Shown: positions 1-13,097, counted from the stretch's first letter. The stretch: DNA of 64,000 nt from Macrotis lagotis (GCF_037893015.1 NC_133663.1:220437753-220501752), one strand, 5' to 3'. Numbers and translations: made by a program. Notes: generated by a model from the letters alone, not told the origin.

Positions 1-430
1 TGAAAAAACGGAGTATCAAATTTTCACCCTCCTCCTATACTTCCCCTCTCCCTAAAGCAGTAAGCAATTTGATATAGGTAATACATGTGCGATCCTGTAA
101 ACATATTTCTATACTAGTTCTGTTGTGAGAGAAAAAAATAAACCTAAAGGAAAAGTTCATGAAAAAAATAAAGTGAAAATAGTCTATTTTGATCTGCATT
201 CAAACTTCATCAGTTTGTTCTTTCTTTTGGAGATGGATAGCATTTTCCATCATAAGTCTTTTAGAATTGCTTTGAATCACTGTATTGCCGAGAAGAGCTA
301 AGTTATTGATAGTTCATAGATTAGCTGTTACTGTGGACAATGTTCTCCTGGTTCTGCTCACATCACTTTGCCTCATGTAAATCTTTCCAAGTTTTTCAAA
401 AATTTGCCTGTTTGTCTTTTCTCAGTCCCC
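1..430 (-). mobile_element. L1 3' region fragment (minus strand)
   Basis: The stretch resembles the pyrimidine-rich reverse complement of a marsupial L1 3' end. It shares blocks with 1650-2200, including the 'ttttagaatt' stretch and the decayed 'spliced-toward-poly-T' layout. No open frame of useful length remains. It is an old, diverged, truncated copy that runs off the left edge of the window. Confidence 0.5.
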
Positions 431-1649
431 CTAGCAACAACTACCTTTATTTCTGACATTTCTTTCCAGCTAGTTTGTACATAACTTGCGTGTACATCTT
501 TATTTGGATTTTTCCTCTTTTAGAAAGTAAACACCTTTTTTTGTTATTGCTTTTATATCCTCAGTCCTTGGTCCATTATATGGTACATCAGAATCACTTA
601 ATAAATGATTGTTTATTAATAGTGTTTGGCTTATTGGGAGGTATACTATATACAAAAATAGTTTTAAAAAGCATTCAAATTATCTCTTGATTTTCCTATG
701 GGAGCATTTGAGTATGAGTCCTCTGCCACTTTCTAAACCTATGGAACCTATCCTTTATATTTACAAAAGGGATATCTTTTTGTATGATTCAAATGCAACA
801 TAATTGAAAAGTTAATACTATTCTTTAGCTTTAATTATTTCATTTTCTTATTAATTGATGCTTATGATAACATTGCCTCATTACTTTATTCTTGAAGGAT
901 TGTAAAGTACTAAAAATAATGAGACGAAGTCTAATGAATCTTGGTCTTAATAATTTTTCCTTGTGAATCTCTTTAAGTTGTAATTATCAATTCAGAAAAT
1001 TGTCTCCTTGAGCATGACTAGTATGGACAGGACTGCTGACTCCTCAGTGGTTCAGACACCTCCAAATAAGATAAACAGGCTGCATCAGAAATGTTTTCTT
1101 CAAATCCTAAGGAAGATGGTGAAAGCAGACTTGTAGGCAGACCCATAGACTATTGTAGGTTTCAAATACTGATGAGTACCAGAAAAGGTAAAAAAAGAAT
1201 GTTGAAAACTAAATTTTCAGTTTCTCACAGAGTTCACTGTAACATTTTCCTCTTGAATATTTTGAAGTTTTATTCATTTTTAGTGAATTTTCAAAATTAT
1301 AACAATTATTTTGTAATATTTTAATAATTTTTTTCAAAATGGAGCATGGCAAATCTGAATAATAAGTTGTAATGAGAAAAGGATGAAGAAAATATAGAAA
1401 ATTTTATAATTTGATAAAGGAATTTTATCAACATCCCTCTCTAAACTTTTTACCAGGGTCATTCATATGTAATAAAAATCAGGAATTTTGAAAATCATTT
1501 CCTCTTGATCTTCCATAGTACAGTTCAGTAAACAATTTAAAGCTTTAGCTTTAGAGGGGGGAATTAAGTGGATATATGTATTCAATTTATGGAATTTCTA
1601 TCCACTGAATACACTTCAAAGGCACTGAAAGAACTCTATGTATAAACTT
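431..1649. other. AT-rich sequence without recognised gene
   Basis: Only short chance frames of up to 77 codons occur here, without recognisable motifs. Old repeat debris is possible, but I cannot name a family. Confidence 0.5.
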
Positions 1650-2830
1650 TTTAGTGTTTTTTTTTCAATTGGATGCAAACTTAGTTTTAACATTTATCTT
1701 GTTGTGACCTTTTGACTTCAACATTTTTCTTCCACTCTCCTTCCCCTCATCCCTCCCTACAATCGCAAGTAATCTGGTATAGGTTATACATGTTCAATCA
1801 TGCTTAACATATTTTCATATTAGTTATGCTGTGAAAGAACTGAAGGGAAACAAAAAACATGAGAAAGAAATAAAAACAAAACAAGCTTTAGAAAGTGAAT
1901 ATAGTACACTATTATCTGTATTCAACCTCCATAGCTTTTTCCTCTGGAGACAGCATCTTTGATTACAAGTCTTTTAGAATTATCCTTTCTCATTGAATTG
2001 CTGAGAGGAGTAAAGTTCATATTACTTTTAATGTGTACAAGAGCTCTCATAGTTCTCAATTCACTCAGCATCAATTCCTGTTAATCTTTTCAGGATTTTT
2101 GAAGTTCACCCTCTTAAGATTTCTTACAGAACCATAAGACTCCATCATATTCATATACCACATATTGTTCAGCCATTCCCAAGTTGTTGTGCATCCCCTC
2201 AGTTTCCAATTCTTTGCTACTACAATAAAGAGCTGTTATAACTATGTTTTACATGTGAGTCTTTTTCCTTTTTTATGATCTCTTTGGGAAACAAACCTCC
2301 TAATGGTGTTGCTGGTTCAAAAGGGTATGCACAGTTTTATATTCCTTTTAGACATATATCCAAGTTGCTCTCCAGTTTGGTTGGAGCAGTGAAAAACACC
2401 TCCAACAGCACATTTGTGTCCCCTCCAACATAGATCATTTTCGCCCATCAGATAAGTGTGAAGACATACATCAAAGTTGTTTTAATTTGCAATTCTCTAC
2501 TCAATGATGAATTAGAGCCCTTTTTATATGTCCTGGAATTATTTTAATTTTTTAAAAAATTGCCTATATTCATATCCTTTGAACATTTATCAATTGCAAA
2601 ATGACTTGTATTCTTACAAATTTGACTCAGTTTTTATATATTTTAGAAAGGAGATCTTTATCAGAAAACTAGCTGTGAAATTTGCTTCCCAGTTGTTTTC
2701 ATTCATCCTAATCATGATTGCATTGGTTTTATTTATGCAAAAAATTTCTAATTTAATGTACTCAACTTTATCCATTATTCATTTCATACTGTTTTCTCTT
2801 TCTTGGTCATAAACTCTTCCCCTCTCTATA
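1650..2830 (-). mobile_element. L1 ORF2 end and 3'UTR fragment (minus strand)
   Basis: The stretch 'ccattcccaagttgttgtgc ...' followed by 'tttccaattctttgctacta' is the reverse complement of the L1 ORF2 segment that reads roughly 'NWKLP..PI..W' in better copies, such as the one at 7750-7930. Further right, the segment around 2330-2400 corresponds to the 'PAIPLLG' area. Frames are heavily broken. It is a non-coding remnant of the same family as the copy at 7230-8950. Confidence 0.65.
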
Positions 2831-3012
2831 GATGTGACAGATAAACTATTCCTGTCTCCTAATTGGGTTATAGCATCACCCTTTATGTCTAAATATGATA
2901 CATTTGGGCTAGAAGTTCAAAGTACTTGAATATCCTGTTTGGAGAAGTGGGTTCATGTCTGATTTTAGGTACATGCTGACTGTGCAAACCTAAGTTACTC
3001 AACTCCTCACGG

Positions 3013-3093
3013 CCTCAGGTAAAATCCAAGGCTCAAAATTGGAGAGTGGGGACCTCAGGTAACCATCTAAGGTTCAAAATTGGAGAACAGGGA
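3013..3093. repeat. 40-bp imperfect tandem duplication
   Basis: Two consecutive copies of about 40 bp each begin with 'cctcaggta' and share 'ctcaaaattggaga'. They lie at 3013-3052 and 3053-3093. The surrounding 2880-3140 region looks like a decayed MIR or SINE relative. Confidence 0.7.
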
Positions 3094-3689
3094 CCAATCT
3101 GTATTACCAGGTTTAATTTACTGACACTGAATTGATCAGTCCCCCAAATTAATGTCCTTTTCCTTTAGAATTCAGATCAATATACTTAAATGGCACTATC
3201 ATCCTTATTTCTACTGAACTATGTTTTTAAAACAAGAAATTTATTCTAGGTTTACACTGAAACAAGAGGAAAAAAAGACTAAGTGCAGAAATGCTGTTTG
3301 AAAAAATAAGGAAACAATCAAAAAGCAAAGAATAACAACATAATAAAGAAATGGGGCTAAAACAGCAACTTGAACTCTCTCTTAGAACTCTCATTCTAGA
3401 ACTGAGAACAATAAAAAGTTATCTGAAACAAGTAAATTGGAATTTAAAAGTCGATATTTCCCTGAGTGTGGAGAGGCAAATACTGTAAAGTCTTTTAATC
3501 TTGAAAAAGTACTATAATATTTAAGTATAGCATAAGAAAGTTAGGTTCATTCATAAATATTCATTCATAAATAAAAAGAAAAAAATGTCTTTTCTTAGCA
3601 TTGGAATGTAAAATTGGAATGTAAATAGCCATGAAAAAGCCATGATGGAGCCCAATACTTTTCAAAATATATTTGACAGAAGAGAAATC

Positions 3690-3805
3690 ATTATAGTATA
3701 GTATATAGAACTCAGATCCAGGAAGATTTTGGTTTAAGTGTTTCCTCTGAGTCATCTTGACTGTGAGATCTTAGGCAAGTTATTTCACCTGACCCTAGAC
3801 CAGAG
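3690..3805 (+). mobile_element. MIR-like SINE fragment
   Basis: The order 'gaactcagatccaggaagattttggtttaagt' then 'tgtgagatcttaggcaagttatttcacc' matches the MIR core layout, in which a coding-like tRNA part is followed by 'tgaccttgggcaagtcactt'. It is diverged and truncated. Confidence 0.55.
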
Positions 3806-4129
3806 GAGTTAAACTCCCCAAAACTGTCCACAAAACTCAGCACTTGGGTGGGTGGGTGGATATTTGACATCACCGCTCTAAGCAAATCTCCAGGACTTTA
3901 GGTTCCAGAAAAGGTGACAACCTGCATTAGTAGAGGGAATTTCCTTACTTGCAATTTCTCTTGGCCAATGACATTGAGATTCAAACACCTTTCCTGTGCC
4001 TTGTATTCCACCATACCACACATCAGTCTTTCAGAAAAGTTTATTGTTCTCCAGCATGTTTAGTCCATCTGTATACAATTAAAACCATCTAACCCATTCT
4101 AAATGGAAGAAAAGTAATGTCTTGCTAGG

Positions 4130-4790
4130 CCAGAGAACTGTTCTGAATCTATTGGATGATATTCAGTAAGAATGGATATATAAAGTCTTATGCTTAGGTA
4201 CAAAAATCTAGTTTCACAAATATAAGTTGGGGAAATGTAATGCTATATCTGAAAAGATGTGGGCATTTTCATTAATTCTAAGCTTAATTTGAGTCAGTTA
4301 TTTGGCAACCAAAAAAGCTAATTTAATTTTGGATTGCATTAAGAAAAGCATTGCATCCAATGAGGAGGTAAAAAAATGCCTCTGTACTCTGACCTTATCT
4401 GATCTCATCTTTACTATTTCATTCATTTGTGGCTACCACAGATTACAGCATCTAGTAAGCAGGATGCCTAACAGATTGAGGAATGGACTCGAATTTATGA
4501 AATAGGAGGATCAGTAAAAAGAACTGTAAAAGTTTATCTTTGAGATCAAAAGAGGGCCACACTAATTGTCTTCAAGGTTTTGATGGAGACAGTCATGTGG
4601 AAGAAAGATTAAACTTGAGTCTTCTTCATCCTTTAGGACAAAACTAAAAGAAAAAAAGATGGAAGATGGAAAAACATATATTTTAATGTTAATATTAGGA
4701 GGAATTTAGTAATAGAACCATCCATAAATAGAAGGAGTTGCCTTCAGAGACAGTGGCTTCCTTGATCTGTGAAAACTTTAAGCTAAGGCT
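4130..4790 (+). mobile_element. CR1/L3-like LINE remnant
   Basis: One frame from about 4302 reads 'ATKKANLILDCIKKSIAS', which follows the CR1-type reverse transcriptase C-terminal motif 'AANLxLGCIRR'. Downstream text ('gtcttcaaggttttgatgga', 'catgtggaagaaagattaaac', 'aaggctggataaagtt') keeps the order of the CR1-type 3' end, with the clause for running fragments, the 'HVEEGL' segment and the 'RLD' tail. Stops and frameshifts break it throughout. The family assignment (CR1, L3 or relative) is inferred from motif order. Confidence 0.6.
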
Positions 4791-4888
4791 GGATAAAGTT
4801 TAGTAAAGTCAGGTAGATAATAGTGGATATGGATTTAATTGAATATTTAAGGTTTCTTTAGAACTCAGAATTCTGTCCCTGTTGCCGT

Positions 4889-4944
4889 TCCTCCCCTCCC
4901 CTCCCCTCCCCTCCCCTCCCCTCCCCTCCCCTCCCCTCCCCTCT
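4889..4944. repeat. (CCCCT)n microsatellite
   Basis: About eleven consecutive CCCCT units abut the 3' (poly-A) side of the minus-strand SINE that follows. This is the usual place for satellite growth out of a SINE tail. Confidence 0.9.
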
Positions 4945-5035
4945 CTTGATTTTTGCCAGGCAAAAGTGGTTAAGTGGCTTACCCAAGGCCAAGCAGCTAA
5001 GTAATTATTAAGTGTCTGCGCCACCTAGCCACCCC
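4945..5035 (-). mobile_element. tRNA-derived marsupial SINE, internally deleted
   Basis: On the minus strand the order runs from 'ggtggctaggtggcgcagac' to 'acttaataattacttagctg' and then 'cacttaacc..tttgcc'. The central tRNA-like body is missing compared with fuller copies in this window, such as 26826-26991. Confidence 0.8.
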
Positions 5036-5039
5036 ATCT

Positions 5040-7229
5040 TTTGTTTCCAATACCCTATTTTTCTTAAATTTTTTTTGGATCAGCAATTTCCTTTGCAATT
5101 TTTTAGATTCTACATTCTACTTTAAAATGAAATGTTCAGCTGAACTATTCTCTGTCCTTCAAAACATGTTCTGTACTTTGCCACCTCCATCCAGTGCCTG
5201 TAATGTCCACCTATGCTGTCTATATTCATCTTCTCTGGAGTCTACTATGAACACTATTGTTGATAATGAATGACCTTCACCATCAAACTTCACAAAGCAC
5301 TTTCTGTCTGTCTCCTAATGCTCTTATATTCCAGTTATATAAGAACACTGACCATGGCTTATCTAAATTTTGCATTCTATCACAGCCATTAGGGGTAAGC
5401 ACTTAATGCTTTTTAATTGAATTGTAATCAAATTCAACTTGATGAATTGAATTGAATATATCAAAAGACCACCATCCGCAAGATATCTGATCCTCTGACA
5501 GGTTAGAGTTCACTACCTCAGAGGCAGAAGAGAATCTCAAATAATCGTATATATTTTCTAGGACAGTAATTCAGCTTTATTATGATTTAAGTAGGTTATT
5601 ATGGGCTTATACTGAAATTCTTGTTAAAAAATTTAGTTCTAATGCGGGAGGAAAGAGAAGGGGAGAATGCATTCCCTGTTCCAACAAGTCATTTTAAAAA
5701 GTATCTTTTGAAATCCAATTTACTTTTCAAGTTAAGGACTGCCTACATCTAAATTCATAAAAAAATTTTTTCATGAAACTGTATTTTAATCACATGAAAT
5801 GATATCATTTATGTTTAGTGGGCTAGAGCATTTAATTACTTCAGCTAATTTACACATATCTACATTTAAAATAATAAAAGCAGAAAATGGCATAAAACTT
5901 TTTTGAAAAATATTTATTTCTGGTTTTATTACTGAAAAGTATCTTAGGTATTGCAGAATGACCCTAATCATTTGGGGGAATACTCTACAATGAAGTGGTA
6001 TAAATGAAGAACTGACAGAGATTGTGCATATTTTAAAATAAGAGATGAAATTATTAGTGAGGCTACTGTTTCTTTGGTTTTTTATTTTTACAGAATATTG
6101 TTAGATTTAAATTTGTTGAACTCACATACTCTTTTTAGTTTTATTGCTTCTAAATGATTGAATATAATTTGAAGAAATGGGTCACAAACAATGCTTTTCA
6201 ATTGCATAATATTTAAATTATGGAGTTTGACTTAATTATTCTGTTCCTTCTCACAGATTTAGAAAGCTGTTGAAAACAGCAAAAAAGAAATTAAAACAAT
6301 ATGAAAAAAAATGATATTTACCAGGGAGTACTAAACCAAACACACTCTGAAGTGGATAGATGACTTAATTGTTTAAACGATAAGGTAATCCTTAATATTG
6401 GGCAATGTAAAATGGCTTATCTTTATATTCCTTTTGAGAAGGTTATAGTCTGTGAGAAATGAGGATCAGTCAACCCCCCCCAAGAAACAAAACTTAAACC
6501 AAAGAGAGAGAAGGAAATGTTTAGTATTGTTCTTCCAAGAAGTGGATAGAGAGTTCCTCAGAGCATCCACCACTTTACAGAAGCAAGAATAAGCTTATAT
6601 ACTCTTTAGTTCAACCCTACATCTCCCATCAGAGCCAGGTTCCTTCAGGATAAAACTCTTTGTACACTTCCTTCATATATATGGCCTTGCTATGATCCCC
6701 TACCCTGATTGTGTTTTCATATACATAGCAATTTATTATAATGAACCTTATACAACTCATTGGGTGGAGAAGTTAATATGTTTGAGTCTAATTAAGCTTG
6801 TGTTAATAAAAAAAAAAGTCAGTGGCCAGTCCTTGAACTCTGTCAGTCCAAGGCAGTTTAGACGTGGACCTCCAAGAGAAACTTAGATGTCAACTAGTCA
6901 TTTGAATGGGCAGGGTAATTCTGCTCCTCTTCCTCTCCATTCTGTTTTTCACTTTCCTATCTGTATTGCGTTCCATATAGATCTCTTCAAACACCCAGAG
7001 GTATGTGTTTCTATGGTCTATATTGTTCTAATACAGTCTGTAGAAACCAAACCATCAGCATCTTCTCACATAGATGTGGCAGATATGGTAGGTCATTGAA
7101 CACCAGTGCCCATGGGAAGATAAAATGTCCTCATGTTTGGAAGGCAACACTTTGTAGGGCAAATTCACACACTTCTTTCAGTTCTCAATGACTCAGTAGA
7201 CAAGCTTGGGGACTTGATATCTCCCTCAA
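5040..7229. other. No gene recognised
   Basis: This is AT-rich sequence with only short frames. I see no conserved protein motif, SINE core or RNA gene. A C-rich run occurs near 6475. Ancient unrecognised repeats are possible. Confidence 0.5.
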
Positions 7230-8950
7230 AATTCTGGGCTCCAGTTTTTTTTCTTAAGATTTTATATATTTTGAGTTTTGCAATTTTCCCCCTAATCTTC
7301 CTCCCTCCCCCGCAGAAGACAGTCTATTAGTCTTTACAATGTTTCCATGGTATACACTGATCTAAGTTGAATGTGATGGGAGTGAAATCATATACTTAAG
7401 GAAGAAAAATAAAGTATAAGAGATAACAGAATTACATAGTAAGATAACAGGATTTTTTCCTCCTAAAATAAAGGTCTTTGGTCTTTCTTCAAACTCCATG
7501 ACTCTTTCTCTGGATACAGATGATATTCTCCATTATAGATAACCCAAATTTATCTCTGATAGTTGCACTGATGGAATGAGCCGGTCCATCAAGGTTGGTC
7601 ATCCACCTCCATGTTGCTGTTATGGTGTACGATGATTTGTTGGTTTTGTTCATCTTGCTCATTATCAATTCATGTAAATCCTTCCAGGCTTCCCTGAATT
7701 CCCATCCCTCCTGGTTTATAATAGAACAATAGTGTTCCATGATGCACATTTACCACAGTTTGTTAAGCCATCCCCCAATTGGAGGACATTTACTTAATTT
7801 CCAATTCTTTGTCACCACAAAGAGGGCTGCTACAAAAATTTTTTCATCATCTCTTCTTTGTACAGACCCAGTAGTGGTATTGCTGGACCAAAGGGTATGT
7901 ACATTTTTATTGCCCTTTGGACATAATTCCAAATTTCTCTCCAGAAAGTTTGGATGAGTTCACAGTTCTACCAAATCCCTTCCAACATTGATATCATTGT
8001 CCTTTCTAGTCATATTGACCAGTCTGAGAAGTATGAGGTGATATCTCAGAGATGCTTTAATTTGTATTTCTCTAATAAGTAATGATTTAGAGCAATTTTT
8101 CATTTGACTAAGGATTGCTTTGATTTCCTCATCTGTAAATTGACTTTTCATATGCTTACACCATTTGTCAATTGGGGAATGGGGTGTTTTTTGAAAATTT
8201 GGCTCAATTATCTGTATATATTAGAAATGAGTCCTTTGTCAGAAATATTAGTTGTAAAAATTGCTTCCCAATTTACTACATTTCTTTTCATCTTGGTTAC
8301 AGTGGTTTTATCTGTGCAAAAGCTGTAATTTAATGTAATCAAAATTATCTAGATTGTTTTTAATGATGTTCTCCGTCTCTCCCTTGGTCATAAACTGCTT
8401 CCTTTTCCATAGATCACACATGTAAACTACTCCTTGATCTTCTAGTTTGCTTATAATATTGTTTTTAATGTCCAAATTCTGTATCCACTTTGATATTATC
8501 TTGATATAGTGTGTGAGGTGTTGTTCTAATCTAAGTTTCTTCCATACTAACATCAAATTTTCCCAACAGTTTTTATCCCAGTACCTGGACTCTTTGTGCA
8601 TATCAAACAGCAGAATATTAAAATCATTTCCTGCTATTATACTTAGTCTACTCCACTGATACACCACTCTATTTCTTAGCCAGTACCAGACAATTTTGAT
8701 GACATGCTTAATAATATAACTTTAGATTTGTTAAGTTTAAGCCACCTTCTTTTGTACTTTTTTCCCATTGAATCCTTGGAAATTCTTGACTTTTTAGTTT
8801 CTCCATATGAATTTACTTAACTTTTTCTAACTCATTAAAGTAATTATTGGGAATTTTGTTTGGTAGGGCACTAAATGAGTAATTTAGTTTTGGTAGAATT
8901 GTCATTTTTATTATATTAGCTCAGCCTATCCATGAGAAGTTGATGTTTGG
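7230..8950 (-). mobile_element. L1 ORF2 C-terminal third plus 3'UTR (minus strand)
   Basis: Reading the minus strand from 8950 leftward gives, in order across several frames, the L1 ORF2p C-terminal landmarks. These are 'IVWYWL.N.' and 'QWSRL' (about 8670), 'KWIQNLDIKNN', 'FDYIKLQLLHR', 'NWEAIF', 'SDKGLISNIYR' (about 8230), 'QFTDEEIKAILSQMKNCSKS' and 'LLIREIQIKASLRYHL' (about 8151-8040), and 'QTFWREIWNY...PAIPLLGLY' (about 7950-7870). The 'NWKLSKCPPIGGWLNKLW' segment follows at about 7800. The 3'UTR follows at 7489-7600. The order matches mammalian L1 ORF2p. Many stops and frameshifts show that it is dead. The copy is 5'-truncated. Confidence 0.9.
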
Positions 8951-9104
8951 GGGTCCAGATTTTTATATTAAATTTTTTTCTCTATTAACATTACACAATC
9001 CACATCACAGAAAATCTCTAAATAAATTGTATTAAAAGTGCATTTCAAATACATGAAACCATTGCCAAGTGGGAGAAATATTAGACTTGTTTTGCTCATG
9101 GATA

Positions 9105-9185
9105 AAAATTGCAAAGACACAAATGTAGATTTGATGTAAAGAAAAACTTTCTGACAATTATAATGATTCCAAACAAAAATAGAAT
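9105..9185 (+). mobile_element. CR1/L3-like LINE tail fragment
   Basis: The short segment reads 'CRFDVKKNFLTII', matching the CR1-type C-terminal phrase in which a 'FRLDxRKNFLT' segment precedes the final conserved tryptophan region. Similar text occurs at 15290-15460 and 42170-42340. Confidence 0.45.
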
Positions 9186-10736
9186 GATTCAAAAAAAACT
9201 AAATGCTGCAAAGTCTTTTAACATTAATAATTCACAAGACCTCTTAGAAGTACTGAGCTCTGACTTCTTCTGTAATCCTAAAAATGAAAAAAAAAATCTT
9301 CCCAAATGAATGACTTAATTGGCAGGAAATAATTTGAAGAGCAGTACTCTTTATGAGAGTTTAAAATGATGAAAAACAAATACAGTGACAGATTTAGTGC
9401 AAGGTAATCACTGTTAATATTTCAAAATTTCATAATATTACCAGAGTTAAACCTTTAGGACATTCTTTCTAAAAACAGAACTTGAGTTGGTTTGACTGAG
9501 GTCATTAGTGTTTTTTCATTCCACCATTCCAATGCAGTATGTCACTATACCTTGTTTTTCTATTTTAGGGAAAGAAAGTTTTTTTCCCCTTCTGGTAGAA
9601 TAATAAGTACTAGATTGACTAATACATGTCTTAAGTTACTACTTTTTTTTAAGATTGTAGTATTTGATGATATTGAAGCATTTTCCCCACTCTTAATATC
9701 TTATACCATGATGAATCAAGGGAAAATGTTAAAGAGGTTTCAAAAAACATGTGCAAATAAGGAGAAAAACAAGTAAAGCACTTTTTAAACCTGAATGTCT
9801 TAAGTGTTAGCAACTAGTAGTACGATTTTCTTTTCCTATAATGCTAAGTGGCTTAAAATCATCTATCTTACTGTCATTAAGTTTGCTAGTTGAGGTCTGA
9901 GTTGGCATTTCTCATCAATATTTACTCAAAAGAATTTACTGCTTAATATCTATTGAGTTATTTGACATTTGGAACTCAGGATTGTCACACTTTCTAACTC
10001 AGTCCTTTTTTTTCAGTCAGTCATCTAAGCCCTGAGGCTGAAAGAAAACAGGTAGTTGGGGAGCATGAAGAGGGCCATTACACAATAGAACCTTTGGCAA
10101 ATTTGTATATTCCTTGGGGACTATCACCAGAGTTTTGTAGATGAGAAAGACTATTTTCTATGGCTTTACAGTTGAATGACTCATCATTCAAATTAGTATA
10201 AATTCATTTGTTTTCTCAGTAAAGTCTATCACCATAGAATCAGTGTGCTCATTAGAATGATAAAAAGGATTCTCATTTTTTTCCAAATTCCTCTTAAGGA
10301 AATTTTTATTTTTGCTATAGGCCTGACATGACTTAAGAAAAATTTGCTGATATCTAGTATCAATTTTATTGATATATCTGCTTACTGTTTAGAAGTGAGG
10401 TGGAAGCTAATATTTCCGGGTGGAAAAGATACTTGAAATAATTAGAGAACACAAAAGACAATAAAGAATCCATTGGTATGTGTGGATTATGCAGACTGAG
10501 AGTTAGTAATAAAATTTCATAATCTCTTCTTTCAGGTTTAACTTTGTTTTTGATTTCTAAATTTACCTAAATTACCATTTTAGGAAATGCATTGTGTAGC
10601 TATATTGAAAGGATAATGATATATTTTATTACAGTTGAAAAAAACTAATTTAATCTTAATAGTTTTAAATTAGTTAAACTGAAAGACCTTTCTTTTCCTT
10701 GTGTAATTTACTAACCTGATATTTTATACAAACAAG
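9186..10736. other. No gene recognised; upstream of ANKRD26-like exon
   Basis: This is AT-rich sequence with one 94-codon frame (9492-9776) that lacks recognisable motifs. If the ANKRD26-like pseudogene had more upstream exons, I could not find them in this stretch. Confidence 0.45.
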
Positions 10737-11016
10737 TTGAAGACCTTACACAACATTTAGAAGCAGCAACTTCAAAATGTTCACAGTTGGAATCAGCAAA
10801 TCAAAGTCTTCAAGGAGAGTTAATTTCTATGAAAATGTTGCAAAAGAAATCTGACAAGATGGAAAAATATAAAAGAAAGCTAGGAGAAGAAATAGTTAAT
10901 CTTAAGCATCATTTACGAACTACTAACCTGGAACATAGTCAAACAGAACATTATAAACATGAGACTGAAGAACAAGCAAGACTGGAGATTGTAGAAAAGC
11001 TAAAACAAGTTAACAG
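10737..11016 (+). pseudogene. ANKRD26: ANKRD26-like coiled-coil exon
   Basis: The frame translates to a charged coiled-coil beginning 'EDLTQHLEAATSKCSQLESA' and containing 'NQSLQGELISMK', 'KLGEEIVNLKHH' and 'EEQARLEIVEKLKQVN'. This follows the C-terminal coiled-coil of ANKRD26 and its POTE/ANKRD30 relatives, with no inserted stop in this exon. The acceptor AG is at 10735-10736. The donor is weak (GT at 11017-11018, followed by poly-T), so the right border is approximate. The exon is read with those at 11599, 13098, 22919 and 23718, which continue the same protein in order. ANKRD26 acts at the base of the primary cilium and at centrioles in mammals. This copy is judged a pseudogene because downstream exons are broken. 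It could also be an ANKRD26-family paralogue. Confidence 0.8.
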
Positions 11017-11598
11017 GTTTTTTTTATCACTACTATGTTTCTTGAAATATTTCTATCTAAATGAAAGTTTAGAATTTTATCTTTTTATAAATCAGAATAT
11101 CTTTTTTAATTTCTCCCTTTGCAGCTTTTTCTGTGGTTTTAAAAAAAAAAGAAAATAATAGTCTATGAAATCATGAGTAAAAATAACTATATATACCATC
11201 ATTTCAGTGTTTCAGTGTAATTGCCATAATTAAAATAAAATTGAAGGTTTGTTTTTAATTCACCAAGTATTTTAATTGTAACAAGGTATTTTGGAAGATT
11301 GAGGCAAAAGTTTTTTTTAGAATTATACCTTTTGCTTTTGTAACAATCATATTAGCACAGAGATAAGAAGCCATGACTAGCATCCAATGGAGAATTTGTT
11401 TTTTTAAGTTGAAATTTAAATCAGCTGACTTTGATTGATAGTATTTTCCATGTAGAATCTATTTTTAGAAATTCAGACTTGTTCTCTGAATCAGTGATTA
11501 AAATTAAAATGAAACCTAACAGAATATGTTAAGAAACATACTTTTCAGGACTGAATTGGGAAGTTTTTAACACCATTTTTTGTCTTTCCTTGCTTTAG

Positions 11599-11817
11599 AC
11601 ACAAGCAGCATCCCAAGGGATCTTGGAACAACTAAGAGAGAATAGCAACGCCTCAATAAGAAATCAGGTGGAGCATTGAATTAGACATCTGGAATCTGAA
11701 CTCTCTAAAATAAAAAATCTCACATCAAGACTCTACTAAAGCAGAACTAGAGAGATACAAACAACTTTATTCTGAGGAATTGATAATTAGAAAATATTTG
11801 TTAAAAAAATTGGAGAG
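11599..11817 (+). pseudogene. ANKRD26: ANKRD26-like exon with stop and frameshift
   Basis: After an acceptor 'tgctttag', the frame starts 'TQAASQGILEQLRENSNASI' and then 'RNQVEH', which follows ANKRD26. A TGA at 11677-11679 interrupts it where the family has an arginine, consistent with a CGA-to-TGA transition. The text resumes 'IRHLESELSKIKN'. A one-base shift near 11730 is then needed to read 'STKAELERYKQLYSEEL' and 'IIRKYLLKKLER'. The donor 'GGTAAGC' at 11817-11823 is still good. The splice sites survive but the frame does not, which is the pattern of an unprocessed pseudogene. Confidence 0.85.
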
Positions 11818-13097
11818 GTAAGCCCAAATACAGACATTAGGACAAGAATACTTAAACTAAACAATTTACCTTTTAAGTTTACCATTTTGAACTTAAATGC
11901 TTAAAGGACATATCTATGAATTCATTGAGAAATGGTAGTTAACTGTAGAGATGATACTTTCATAAATAGTGGGAAATGAGGATATTTTTTAAATATTCAC
12001 CAAGGCAAAAAGAATTCAGTTGGACACTAGAAAGACAATAGTCTGACTGTAAAGAATCTGCCTTCAAATCTTACCTCTGATGCTTACTACTGTATAAACT
12101 CAAGCAAGCTTCTTATCGCCCTTAAACCTCAATCTATGTTTCTTAGTGTGTCTTATTTATATGCTACATTATTTCTTTTTGCAGATTATTCCTTCCAGGA
12201 AGAAGTTAGATATTTTGAAAATTATAATAGCATTATTATCATTTCTCCAAATGAGAGCACTAAACGTTTGAAGTGCTCCTTATACTGTATAACAGGATTA
12301 TAGCCATATATGACACATTGCAAATAATCTCCCAATGTTGACACCCATTACTGCAGTACTCCAGATCATCATAGTGACCTAAAGCAAATCAAACCATGCC
12401 CTTCAATTCCCTCCTGTTCCATCCCTTTCATTTTCTATACAGATGAAATTTCCTTGAAGTAAAGAAAGTAAGGAAAGGAAATATTACATAAGGGTTTGGA
12501 TGAGAGTCTTAGTTAGCCAAAACAAATGGGGAAATCTTTCTTGCTATAGCTTGGTGACATTGGTTAGTAGATATTATGGACTGGCTCTACATTTGAGAGT
12601 CTCAAGATATTTTAAACCTCAACTAAATCACTTCATTTTCCCCATTAGAGACTGCATCTCTGAGTCATTTGACTTCTACCTGGGAACTGAAAGACAATAA
12701 AAACAATTTTTAGGATAATCACCCAATCTGATAATCTTAAAAACAACTCTAGAAATTTCTAATGTGGGATATTTATAGAATACCAGTCCTTCTCATGAAT
12801 ACCCTCAAGTTCTGATGTGTAAAGAACACCACATTTGCATTTATCTTTTGTGGTTTGTTCTGTTTTTAATTTTCCCAGGACATTCTGAAGACCTTTTTTT
12901 TTTTTTTTTTTATCAAATTTTATACCATTTGTGGGATAACTCATTTAGACAAAAACTTTAAATATTTAAACAATTGTAATTGTTTTCAAAGTTAAGAAAC
13001 TACTCAGGGAAAGGTCATGATTATGAGAGCTTTGATAAATAACACTTAACAATTTATGAAAAATTTTAACCATTTATGTGCTTTAAAATCTTCACAG
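11818..13097. other. Intronic sequence with MIR fragment
   Basis: The sequence between two ANKRD26-like exons holds a MIR-like piece at about 12030-12145 ('cttcaaatcttacctctgatgc ... caagcaagcttctta') and a poly-T run at 12895-12911. No other gene was seen. Confidence 0.5.

Noticed and set aside
4302..4505. 67-codon frame as a novel small protein
   Set aside because: It matches the CR1-type LINE reverse-transcriptase tail pattern.
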